Origin: an uncultured Collinsella sp.
GTDB lineage: Bacteria; Actinomycetota; Coriobacteriia; Coriobacteriales; Coriobacteriaceae
Length of the DNA stretch: 14,772 bases
Direction of reading: 5' to 3'
Assembly: GCA_900755005.1 (NCBI GenBank)
Contig: CAAEEX010000116.1
Span: forward strand, 1 to 14,772
Positions within the stretch are counted from its first letter, which is position 1; each line of letters opens with the position of its first letter. Below, piece after piece: positions 7,590-13,778 of this stretch. Made by a program: the position numbers and the translations under genes. Below the pieces are notes generated by a model. The model was not told the origin of the DNA and searched no databases. It saw nothing but the letters and a program-made list of their open reading frames with translations.

Positions 7590-8224
7590 CGGATCACCAC
7601 TTCCCTCTTATAGGCTTCGAGATCGTGCTCGACCTGCTCGTCGCCCGTGACGTTGACCCACCACGGCCATTTAACGCAACATACCGGCTCGTCTACCTGC
7701 GCAAACCACAACTTGAGCTCATCCAGACTTACCGGGGCGTAGCCGTTAGCGTCCACGCCCACGTCATAGCGCAGCAGCCCCTGTGTGAGGTTGAACTTGT
7801 TGTACGCGCCGCCGCAACTGTGGATATGCCCGTGCAAATGCCAACTGCCGTGCGACATGCCCTGCCAGTCGACCATGGGATAGTGGCTCAGCACGATTTT
7901 CTGCCGGTCGATCTTGAGCACGCAAATGGGCGGCTCGACGGTAAAAGCATCCGCTACCGCAGGCTGCGTCCAGTCTTTGTCATGGTTGCCGGGCAGCAGA
8001 TGGACACGCTTGCAGACAATGCTTTTGCGCAGCTCGCAGGCATCTTGGACCGACATCTTAAAGCTAAAGTCGCCCAAGATGTAGAGCTCGTCATCCGCTG
8101 CGACCTTGCTGTTAATCTTGGCGACCATGGCGTTGTTCATCTGCGCAACAGTCGACCAAGGCCTATCGCTAAGCCGTAGCATGTTCTCGTGCCCAAAGTG
8201 CGTATCGCTGGTAAACCAGATCAC
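7586..8224 (-). CDS. Calcineurin-like metallophosphoesterase (first gene of pair)
   Basis: 212 residues beginning MIWFTSDTHFGHENMLRLSD, the usual opening of this phosphoesterase subfamily. Metal ligands: Asp7, His9 and probably His12, GD at 51-52 (ILGDFSF), GNHD at 79-82, His114 (LSHYPM) and GHIH at 132-135. An aromatic patch near the C-terminus (VKWPWWVNVTGD, 184-195) is notable. I chose GTG 8222-8224 because a perfect AGGAGG (complement of 8230-8235) lies five bases upstream; an ATG 30 bases earlier would place this ribosome binding site inside the gene. It overlaps the downstream phosphoesterase by four bases. The two proteins are only distantly alike and may act on different substrates or as a pair. 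The substrate is unknown. Confidence 0.9.
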   Translation of the reverse strand: MIWFTSDTHFGHENMLRLSDRPWSTVAQMNNAMVAKINSKVAADDELYILGDFSFKMSVQDACELRKSIVCKRVHLLPGNHDKDWTQPAVADAFTVEPPICVLKIDRQKIVLSHYPMVDWQGMSHGSWHLHGHIHSCGGAYNKFNLTQGLLRYDVGVDANGYAPVSLDELKLWFAQVDEPVCCVKWPWWVNVTGDEQVEHDLEAYKREVVIR

Positions 8225-8264
8225 GGGGACCTCCTGTTGCCGCGGGGTATCCATCCCTTAGGGC

Positions 8265-8504
8265 TTACCCCTCGCTCTTCCATCCAAACGGGTCAAACAC
8301 CCAAAAAACCAGATCGAGCACGCCACCGGTCATCATGGCGCCGGCAAGGGCCATGCAAACGTGCAGAGAACTGGCACTTCGGAGCACGTCGAATGGCCCC
8401 AGAACAGCCAGTAGCGCGACCGCTGCGCCGGCTGTGCACAACGCAAGGCACGGCCCCGCGTCCTTGACGCACTTCTTTGCGAGCTGTTTTGCGTTGTCAC
8501 TCAT
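8265..8504 (-). CDS. Small two-helix membrane protein, unknown
   Basis: 79 residues starting MSDNAKQLAKKCVKDAG. Two hydrophobic segments at about 17-37 and 47-69 are joined by a short FDVLRSASS turn, and the tail is short and charged (DPFGWKSEG). The basic N-terminus suggests it stays in the cytoplasm, giving a hairpin in the membrane. AAGGAG lies 10 bases before the ATG at 8502-8504; a frame opening further upstream lacks a ribosome binding site. The next gene starts 40 bp downstream on the same strand, so it probably leads the phosphoesterase operon. I do not recognise the family. It could anchor or regulate the phosphoesterases, but that is only an inference from position. Confidence 0.65.
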   Translation of the reverse strand: MSDNAKQLAKKCVKDAGPCLALCTAGAAVALLAVLGPFDVLRSASSLHVCMALAGAMMTGGVLDLVFWVFDPFGWKSEG

Positions 8505-8622
8505 TGGTAGCGAACTCCTTAGAGGGTCGTTGCTTTGATTCACGCCGCCGCGACAGACCAAGACGGCAAATTAAGTCTCCCACGCCACGCGGACACAGCT
8601 GAAAGCCCTCGCGCAAATAACA

Positions 8623-8656
8623 GCGCGCCGCAGGATTCGTATCACCTGCGGCGCGC
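8623..8656 (-). terminator. Perfect 12-bp GC-rich hairpin
   Basis: GCGCGCCGCAGG (8623-8634) pairs with CCTGCGGCGCGC (8645-8656) across a 10-base loop. On the minus strand it is followed by TGTTATTTG and on the plus strand by CGAAAATG, so a minus-strand terminator is the better reading. It stands directly after the hairpin at 8663-8693 and before the promoter region of the 79-residue membrane protein, where it would shield that operon from upstream transcription. Confidence 0.6.
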
Positions 8657-8662
8657 CGAAAA

Positions 8663-8693
8663 TGATCCGTTTTCCTCCGCCCCCAACGGATCA
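8663..8693 (-). terminator. 9-bp hairpin with T-run, probable terminator
   Basis: TGATCCGTT (8663-8671) and AACGGATCA (8685-8693) are perfect inverted arms around a 13-base loop. Read on the minus strand the hairpin ends in TCATTTTCGG. Its first three bases on that strand are the TGA stop of the short open frame 8691-8810, as is common where a gene runs straight into its terminator. Confidence 0.55.
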
Positions 8694-8810
8694 GCTGAGT
8701 TGGTGCCGCTTGACGGAGAGGAAGGAGCCGGCGGCGTCACGAGCCTCGGCAATGTCGCTAGGCATAGTAAACAGACGCGCTCTAAACGCCCTAAGCCCCA
8801 AGCCTACCCA
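8691..8810 (-). pseudogene. Possible C-terminal gene fragment, 39 codons
   Basis: A minus-strand frame open from just after a stop at 8811-8813 to TGA at 8691-8693 reads ...RARLFTMPSDIAEARDAAGS... and ends VKRHQLS. Its stop merges with a terminator hairpin, which is what a real gene end would look like. There is no ribosome binding site before the only internal ATG (8763-8765). I do not recognise the fragment; it may be the remains of a lost gene or simply chance. Confidence 0.2.
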
Positions 8811-9024
8811 TTAAGAAATCGACTGCAGAAACGATTTTGATGCCGTCAATATCGGTCGGATGGCTCCCCTGACGGACGACGATGATCTTCTCGCAACCAC
8901 CAGTAATCTTCTCGAGCTATCTGAGCTCAAATGGACGCAGCTCGCGCTTACGCGTCGCCTCCTCGTCAATCGACTCTGTGACTGGACGTCACGAAAGGCT
9001 ATCAGCTATTCGAGATATTGATTT
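8791..9024 (-). pseudogene. Decayed C-terminus of a DUF4143-type ATP-binding protein
   Basis: One minus-strand frame ending at a TAG (8791-8793) reads ESIDEEATRKRELRPFELR, a stop, then LEKITGGCEKIIVVRQGSHP and DIDGIKIVSAVDFLMG. This order (a run like DE.TR.RE..P, then I....KIIV, then DGIK.....DFL) is how AAA_14/DUF4143 ATPases end, as I recall that family. At least two in-frame stops (in the LR-stop-LEK junction and before RPVTES) break it. Nothing of the ATPase domain remains to the right, where the frame closes at 9025-9027. I read it as a truncated and decayed gene of a family often found in accessory DNA. The family assignment rests on pattern memory, not a search. Confidence 0.55.
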
Positions 9025-9061
9025 CTAGGAACCATCTGGTTCTCCTTTGCTCGTCCCAATC

Positions 9062-9135
9062 TGCAAGTTCTTCTCATCGAATGACAAGAACTTGCGAGTT
9101 TTGCAAGTTTTTCTCACGTAGCGACAAGAACCTGC
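9062..9135. repeat. Two tandem stem-loop repeats, 40-bp period
   Basis: Unit 1 has perfect 10-bp arms GCAAGTTCTT (9063-9072) and AAGAACTTGC (9086-9095). Unit 2 has GCAAGTTTTT (9103-9112) and AAGAACCTGC (9126-9135), with two non-identical positions that leave one wobble and one mismatch. Both loops share CTCA at the left and GAC at the right, while the central 6-7 bases differ (TCGAAT against CGTAGC). The repeated arms with a variable centre are notable. Only two units exist and no cas gene is near, so this is not called CRISPR. Confidence 0.7.
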
Positions 9136-9428
9136 ATATCCGTCCGTGACCATTTGCGGTCGGATTCCGGCGAGGCCATGACAAGCAGCTTGCCACATGG
9201 CCGACACGGAGCCATGGCATGCGCGGAATCTTGGGGCAGGACTTCTCCCAACAGCCCATAAAACGAAAACACATACACATAGATAGAGAGAGGCCCAGCA
9301 AGACACGGCGCCAAAGCCGCAGCCACAAACTTGAGTAGCCGATAGTCTAAAAATCACATACGCCCAAAACACGAACGATCGATCTGTTATCCTGGCGCCA
9401 ACATAGTCTTGCGAAAGGTTTGACCGGG
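9136..9428. other. Non-coding stretch upstream of the helicase gene
   Basis: Between the tandem stem-loops and the helicase start I see no gene. Several minus-strand frames of 70-115 codons cross it, but they run through the repeats and have no family signature. The final 50 bases should hold the helicase promoter: TGTTATCCT (9385-9393) looks like an extended -10 box, without a good -35 box. Confidence 0.4.
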
Positions 9429-12305
9429 ATGACTACGCAGCAGCAGATTGATATTGAATTCGACTCGCTTGCACGCGAGAACGATTCACCCAAGCTCATC
9501 GCCAACTCGAAGGCGACAGGCGGAACACTACTATCCGTTATGAAGGAGCAGCTCTCAACCTGCGGCTCTTTTGACTTTTACGTAGCGTTTGTTGCAGACG
9601 GCGGCCTTCAAATCCTGGTCGAGACGTTCCAGGAGCTCAAGCAGCGTGGCATTAAGGGCAGGCTGCTCACGTCCACCTATCTCAACTTCAACTCACCCGA
9701 TGCCTTTCGCAAGCTCCTGGAATACGACAACATGGAAGTTCGCGTATTCCAGGGTAATCTGCATGCCAAGGGATACATTTTTGATAAGGGCGAAACCAGC
9801 ACGGTCATCGTCGGCAGCTCGAACATGACGCAGACCGCCCTCACCTGTAATAAAGAATGGAATGTGCTGTACCAGACCGTTGAAAACAGCCGCCTGCTCG
9901 GTGAACTGAGGGGCGAGTTTGATTCGTTGTGGAACGACACCTCAACCGTTTTGCTTTCCCAAGACTGGATTGAGAACTATGCCGCATATCGATCGGCATG
10001 CCCGTCAAAGCCCAAATCGAAACCGACGTTCCAGGCAGCTGTTAGCCCAACCACGAACGACCTCGAAGAAATCAAGCCCAATAAAATGCAGCAGCGCGCC
10101 CTTGAGGCGCTCGGCGTAATCCACCGCAAGGGCGAGACCCGTGCATTGCTGGTCTCGGCAACCGGCACTGGCAAGACCTTCCTTTCGGCGTTCGACGTGC
10201 TCGCAACTAAACCCCGGCGTATCCTCTTTCTTGCGCACCGCCGGCGCATTATAGACGCCTCCCGTGCAAGCTACGAACGGCTCTTAGGTAGTATCTATAC
10301 GTTCGACACCTATCAAACTGGCAAGAATATAAGCAATGCCACCTGCGTGTTTGCCATGTGTTCTTCGGTCGCCAAACATCTGAGCGATTTCCGTCGCGAT
10401 GAGTTCGACTACATCGTCATCGACGAGGCCCACCGCACGGGATCTCAGAGCTACCAATCCATCATGTCGCACTTTACGCCTCGGTTTTATCTTGGCATGA
10501 CCGCTACGCCTAATCGCACCGACGGCTACGACGTCTTTGCCCTTTTCAATCACGTCATCGCGTTCCAGATCACGCTGCAGGACGCTTTGGCCGAAGAGAT
10601 GCTAGCCCCCTTCCATTATTTTGGCATTCACGATCTGGAGATTGACGATGAGACGGTCGAAGATACCGCTCTGTTCGGGCGTTTGACGTCCGATGAACGC
10701 GTGCGTCACATCACCGAGAAGATCGAAGAATATAGCGTCGCCAAAAGCAACCGCAGGGGCTTAATTTTCTGCAATCGAAACGCCGAGGCCGAAGAACTGT
10801 CGCGCAAATTCAACGTTCTCGGATATCGAACGGCTGCGATTGGCGGTCAAGATTCCGATGAAGTCCGCGATGCCGCGATCAGCCAACTTGAAGCCGGCGA
10901 GCTCGAGTACATTTTCTCGGTCGATATCATGAATGAGGGCGTCGACATCCCCTCGCTCAATCAGATCATCATGCTTCGACGCACCGACTCCGCAATCATC
11001 TTTGTTCAGCAGCTCGGACGAGGTTTGCGCCTGAATGATGGCAAGGAATACGCACTGGTACTAGACTTTATTGGCAATTACCAGAGCAACTTCTTGGTGC
11101 CCATCGCGCTTTCGGGTGACAAGACGTACAACAAAGACCGTCTGCGTCGTCTCGTCCAAGAGAGCGATTCGGCGATCCCCGGATGCTCAACGGTAAGCTT
11201 CGATCGTATTTCCGAAGCTCGCATCTATAAGGCCATCGACGGCGGCGACTTTACCTCCGTCAGATTTTTGAAGAACGAATATCTCGACTTGCGTCAGAAA
11301 CTCGGCAAGATTCCCTCGCTGCTCGAATTTGATCGTAATGGCTCCATCGATCCGCTGCTTATCTTCAAGAACAGCGGCTTGGGGTCCTACCACGCATTTC
11401 TTTCCAAATACGAGCCGGGCTACACAGTCCATTTTTCCTCTGATCAAACCAAGATTCTCAAATTTATTTCGCAAAAGCTCGCCGCGGGCAAGCGATTCGA
11501 AGACCTCTATTTGCTTCAAACGCTCGTCGAAGCCGGACACGAGGGCTATCGACATATGCGTGAGGCCGCGCTTAGGAACTACCGCGCACAACTCAAGGAC
11601 AGCGCCGTTAGGTCGGCAATCGCCGTCCTTAAGGGCGACTTTGCCACTCCTAAGGATTTCGTTTCCCTGCTTATTGACGACGGATGCGGACCTCGTCTGA
11701 CCGAAGTGTTTGCGAGCGCCCTGCGCAACGCAGAGTTCAAACGCCAGGTTCTCGAGGTGCTGGATTTTGGCATCGCGCGCAACCGACTCGACTATGCCGA
11801 GACGTACGAAAACACAAATTTCGTTCTCAACGCCAAGTACACGTACGAAGAGGTTTGCCGCTTGATGAACTGGGAAAAGAACATCAACGGCCAAAATCTT
11901 GGCGGCTACTTCTACGACGAGAAGACCAATACATTCCCCGTGTTTATTAACTATGACAAGGCACCCGACATTAGCGAGTCCATTCAGTATGAAGACCGTT
12001 TTGTCTCGCCGAGTAAGCTAGTTGCAATCTCTAAAAACAACCGCACGCTCAACTCCCCCGAGATTCTGCGACTGCAGGCATGGCCAGAAAACGGCCTGAA
12101 GACGTATTTGTTTATGCGAAAGAACAAGGACGATAAGGGTGGCAAGGAGTTCTATTTCTTAGGCGAAATACATCCGACCGGAGAGTTCGAGGCTATTAAA
12201 ACTAAGAGCAACGACAACGCCGTCGAAATCGAATATGAGCTCAACGCACCCGTGAGGCAGGACATTTACGAGTTTATGCTCAGCGATCTTAGTGAAGCCG
12301 AGTAA
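9429..12305 (+). CDS. Phospholipase D-like nuclease / DEAH helicase / DUF3427 fusion protein
   Basis: 958 residues, cytoplasmic. Residues about 25-185 form a phospholipase D-like domain with a single HKD motif: His112, Lys114 (HAKGYIF), Asp119 and GSSN at 129-132. One motif per chain implies a dimer makes the active site. Residues about 215-570 are a superfamily 2 helicase core: Walker A SATGTGKT (243-250), DEAH (332-335), TATPNRTDG (358-366), motif V VDIMNEGVDIP and motif VI QLGRGLR (528-534). The remaining 390 residues correspond to the DUF3427-type C-terminus of this architecture. Such proteins (COG3886 plus COG1061 type) occur in accessory and defence regions; their mechanism is not settled. 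The ATG at 9429 is preceded by GAAAGG at 10 bases; a TTG nine bases earlier is too close to it. Base composition is lower in G+C than the flanking genes, suggesting transfer. Confidence 0.9.
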   Translation: MTTQQQIDIEFDSLARENDSPKLIANSKATGGTLLSVMKEQLSTCGSFDFYVAFVADGGLQILVETFQELKQRGIKGRLLTSTYLNFNSPDAFRKLLEYDNMEVRVFQGNLHAKGYIFDKGETSTVIVGSSNMTQTALTCNKEWNVLYQTVENSRLLGELRGEFDSLWNDTSTVLLSQDWIENYAAYRSACPSKPKSKPTFQAAVSPTTNDLEEIKPNKMQQRALEALGVIHRKGETRALLVSATGTGKTFLSAFDVLATKPRRILFLAHRRRIIDASRASYERLLGSIYTFDTYQTGKNISNATCVFAMCSSVAKHLSDFRRDEFDYIVIDEAHRTGSQSYQSIMSHFTPRFYLGMTATPNRTDGYDVFALFNHVIAFQITLQDALAEEMLAPFHYFGIHDLEIDDETVEDTALFGRLTSDERVRHITEKIEEYSVAKSNRRGLIFCNRNAEAEELSRKFNVLGYRTAAIGGQDSDEVRDAAISQLEAGELEYIFSVDIMNEGVDIPSLNQIIMLRRTDSAIIFVQQLGRGLRLNDGKEYALVLDFIGNYQSNFLVPIALSGDKTYNKDRLRRLVQESDSAIPGCSTVSFDRISEARIYKAIDGGDFTSVRFLKNEYLDLRQKLGKIPSLLEFDRNGSIDPLLIFKNSGLGSYHAFLSKYEPGYTVHFSSDQTKILKFISQKLAAGKRFEDLYLLQTLVEAGHEGYRHMREAALRNYRAQLKDSAVRSAIAVLKGDFATPKDFVSLLIDDGCGPRLTEVFASALRNAEFKRQVLEVLDFGIARNRLDYAETYENTNFVLNAKYTYEEVCRLMNWEKNINGQNLGGYFYDEKTNTFPVFINYDKAPDISESIQYEDRFVSPSKLVAISKNNRTLNSPEILRLQAWPENGLKTYLFMRKNKDDKGGKEFYFLGEIHPTGEFEAIKTKSNDNAVEIEYELNAPVRQDIYEFMLSDLSEAE

Positions 12306-12307
12306 CA

Positions 12308-12344
12308 AAAAGGAGCGAGTCGCCATGTGGCGCCCGCTCCTTTT
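12308..12344. terminator. Bidirectional terminator between helicase and NUDIX genes
   Basis: AAAAGGAGCG (12308-12317) pairs with CGCTCCTTTT (12335-12344), with an inner CGCCA/TGGCG stem. It begins 2 bases after the helicase stop and ends 2 bases from the NUDIX stop codon. T-runs follow on both strands (CTCCTTTTGTTT and CTCCTTTTTGTT), so it serves both convergent genes. Confidence 0.88.
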
Positions 12345-12346
12345 GT

Positions 12347-12742
12347 TTACTTAAGTCCGAGCTTCTTTTCGAGTTCCCTGACGACTTTAACGTCCGCCGG
12401 AAGCCAATCGACATCCCACAGGTTATTGGTAGCGAGCCATTTCATGTCCTCGTGGGCGTGCTCTTTGAACTCCCCCGAAAGGATATTAGCCAGGTAACAC
12501 TGCATCGACAGGTGGAACGTCTCGTAATCGTGTTCGACCGTGCACAAATAGTCGAGATTGCCAATCGTGACCTCGAGCTCTTCTTGAATCTCGCGCACGA
12601 TCGCCTGCTCGCCCGTTTCACCTGGCTCGAGCTTGCCGCCCGGAAACTCCCAGCCGTCCTTAAACTCGCCATAGCCGCGCTGGCAGCTCAGGATCTTCCC
12701 GTCTTTCTGAATGATCGCCGCTGCAACATTGATTGATTTCAT
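12347..12742 (-). CDS. NUDIX hydrolase, MutT-like nucleoside triphosphate pyrophosphohydrolase
   Basis: 131 residues, the size of MutT-type enzymes that split (deoxy)nucleoside triphosphates into monophosphate and pyrophosphate, often as a clean-up of oxidised nucleotides. The NUDIX box lies at 36-58: G-KLEPG-E, seven residues, then REIQEE (50-55), the magnesium-binding core. The canonical Gly near the end of the box is Glu57, a common variation. The segment WEFPGGKLEPGE and the opening AAAIIQKDGKILSCQR fit the 8-oxo-dGTPase / CTP pyrophosphohydrolase subgroup, but the true substrate is open. AGAGGTGA lies about 9 bases before the ATG. It converges on the nuclease-helicase gene across a shared terminator; the AbiEi gene ends 97 bp upstream on the same strand. 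G+C content is low like that of the helicase. Confidence 0.9.
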   Translation of the reverse strand: MKSINVAAAIIQKDGKILSCQRGYGEFKDGWEFPGGKLEPGETGEQAIVREIQEELEVTIGNLDYLCTVEHDYETFHLSMQCYLANILSGEFKEHAHEDMKWLATNNLWDVDWLPADVKVVRELEKKLGLK

Positions 12743-12775
12743 AACTAGCCATCACCTCTCCAATTGAGCCCAACC

Positions 12776-12781
12776 AGTATA
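12776..12781 (-). promoter_or_regulatory. Possible -10 box for the NUDIX gene
   Basis: The minus strand reads TATACT here, 33 bases before the ATG, which leaves a short leader containing the AGAGGTGA ribosome binding site. No good -35 box stands 16-19 bases upstream, so the promoter is weak or needs an activator. If real, the NUDIX gene is not only dependent on read-through from abiEi. Confidence 0.35.
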
Positions 12782-12839
12782 GGTGATCAACAAAGATCCG
12801 CGTGACGGAACGCTGTTAGAGACTGCATGTTTATTCTCA

Positions 12840-13463
12840 TTACCCGTTCAGCGCCGTCAACAAGGGCATCATCAACTCGCGGCGTTTGGCGGTTTTAGAG
12901 TTCTCTTCTACAAGCTCTTTCAAACGCTGCGTATTGAGCCCACGCTCCAGTGCGTCGTGATGGGCATCGGTAATTAATGAGGGGTCTTCGCAATCGAGGC
13001 ATAGATCGACAAGTGTGCGCTCGGGCTTGGTGACCGGCAGACCATCGAGCCAAACGATATCCTGCTCGGCGATCTCGCGCTTTGCGAAAGAAAGGGATTC
13101 GTTTCTTGTATTGATGCGCATGGGCGCGGTCATCCTGTAGGGGGACAGATAGAAATCGCCCATTTGCTGAAGGTTCGCCGCCGTCGTACCGCTCACGGCG
13201 ATACCATCCCACTGGCGTTTTCTCTCCCACGCGCAAAGGGAGGGATTGGTAAGCTTCCAAAAAGCGTTGAGCTCGTCGGTGTCTCGGCGCTGTGTTCCAG
13301 ACATCCGGTAGGCGCCGTGGCATATCCGTTCAAGACGCCCCGCACGACATGAGTGTGCCAGCGTATCTCGAGAGATGTCCATGCGAGCCGCCTGAGCTGT
13401 GGTGAACACGCCCTCGCTCTCGGAAAGCTCGCTTATCGCCGCTATGTTGCTAAAGTACTTCAT
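12840..13463 (-). CDS. AbiEi-family transcriptional regulator / antitoxin, no partner toxin
   Basis: 207 residues. The N-terminal 1-55 is a winged helix-turn-helix of the AbiEi type: GVFTTAQAARMDISRDTLAH then AGRLERICHGAYRM. The C-terminal domain has the family's hallmark GLPVTKPERTLVDLCLD (141-157). In type IV toxin-antitoxin systems AbiEi represses its own operon and counters the nucleotidyltransferase toxin AbiEii, normally encoded just downstream. Here the next gene downstream is a NUDIX hydrolase, so the regulator is an orphan or has another partner. The start ATG 13461-13463 is chosen because a good promoter ends 6 bases before it (leaderless transcript) and no ribosome binding site supports the in-frame ATGs further upstream, one of which lies inside the promoter spacer. 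Confidence 0.85.
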   Translation of the reverse strand: MKYFSNIAAISELSESEGVFTTAQAARMDISRDTLAHSCRAGRLERICHGAYRMSGTQRRDTDELNAFWKLTNPSLCAWERKRQWDGIAVSGTTAANLQQMGDFYLSPYRMTAPMRINTRNESLSFAKREIAEQDIVWLDGLPVTKPERTLVDLCLDCEDPSLITDAHHDALERGLNTQRLKELVEENSKTAKRRELMMPLLTALNG

Positions 13464-13498
13464 GTTGCAATTGTAGGATGTTTTCATACTTTTGCAAC
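13464..13498 (-). promoter_or_regulatory. Leaderless abiEi promoter inside an inverted-repeat operator
   Basis: On the minus strand: -35 TTGCAA (13492-13497), a 16-base spacer, -10 TACAAT (13470-13475), then 6 bases and the ATG, placing the transcription start at about the A of the ATG. Perfect 7-bp inverted arms, GTTGCAA and TTGCAAC (13464-13470 and 13492-13498), cover the -35 box on one side and the end of the -10 box plus start site on the other. This is a likely autoregulatory operator; AbiEi proteins are known to repress through inverted repeats. Confidence 0.7.
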
Positions 13499-13633
13499 GT
13501 GATTTTGATCCGTGCGATCCATACACCTTGCTTATCCCATTTCTGACGCCGGCTTGATACCGGCCCACCATCTCCCGCTATCGAGGTCTAATACTTTTCC
13601 CACCGCCACCCAAAAACTCATCCAACATTAATC

Positions 13634-13661
13634 TTGGCTCAAGAATCGCTTAATCTATAAC
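13634..13661 (+). promoter_or_regulatory. Putative promoter for the DUF4342 / response-regulator operon
   Basis: TTGGCT (13634-13639), a 16-base spacer and TATAAC (13656-13661) resemble a sigma-70 type promoter. Transcription would start near 13668 and give a leader of about 110 bases. A second AT-rich box, TATAGA, follows a few bases later. The leader contains a GC-rich hairpin. Confidence 0.45.
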
Positions 13662-13731
13662 CTGCACTATAGAGTTCGACCAAGGGCGGGCGGCGCCGCG
13701 CAACGCAGACCGCCGAACGCAACGCTCGCGC

Positions 13732-13748
13732 CCGGGCAGATCGCCCGG
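13732..13748 (+). other. Small GC hairpin in the leader of the DUF4342 gene
   Basis: CCGGGC (13732-13737) and GCCCGG (13743-13748) pair across AGATC, about 30 bases before the start codon. It has no T-run and may influence leader stability or translation. Confidence 0.35.
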
Positions 13749-13778
13749 CGTCGTGCCCATCGAACGAAAGGACAGGTC

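Noticed and set aside
8225..8254. An ATG start 30 bases upstream for the first metallophosphoesterase
   Set aside because: A perfect AGGAGG at the right distance precedes the GTG at 8222-8224, and the protein then starts with the family-typical MIWFTSDTHFGH.
8535..8840. A 101-codon plus-strand frame
   Set aside because: It begins with TTG without a ribosome binding site, passes through two hairpins and lies opposite the decayed genes; its composition looks random.
9062..9135. A CRISPR array
   Set aside because: There are only two units, each is itself a stem-loop with a 6-7 base variable centre, there are no spacers of normal length and no cas genes.
9025..9372. Minus-strand frames of 70-115 codons upstream of the helicase gene
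   Set aside because: Three overlapping frames compete, all cross the stem-loop repeats, and none shows a family motif or a good start.
9429..12305. Assigning the helicase to a named system such as Hachiman or Mokosh
   Set aside because: There is no DUF1837 partner as in Hachiman, and the helicase is a DEAH superfamily-2 enzyme rather than the superfamily-1 type I associate with Mokosh, so a name would be unsupported.
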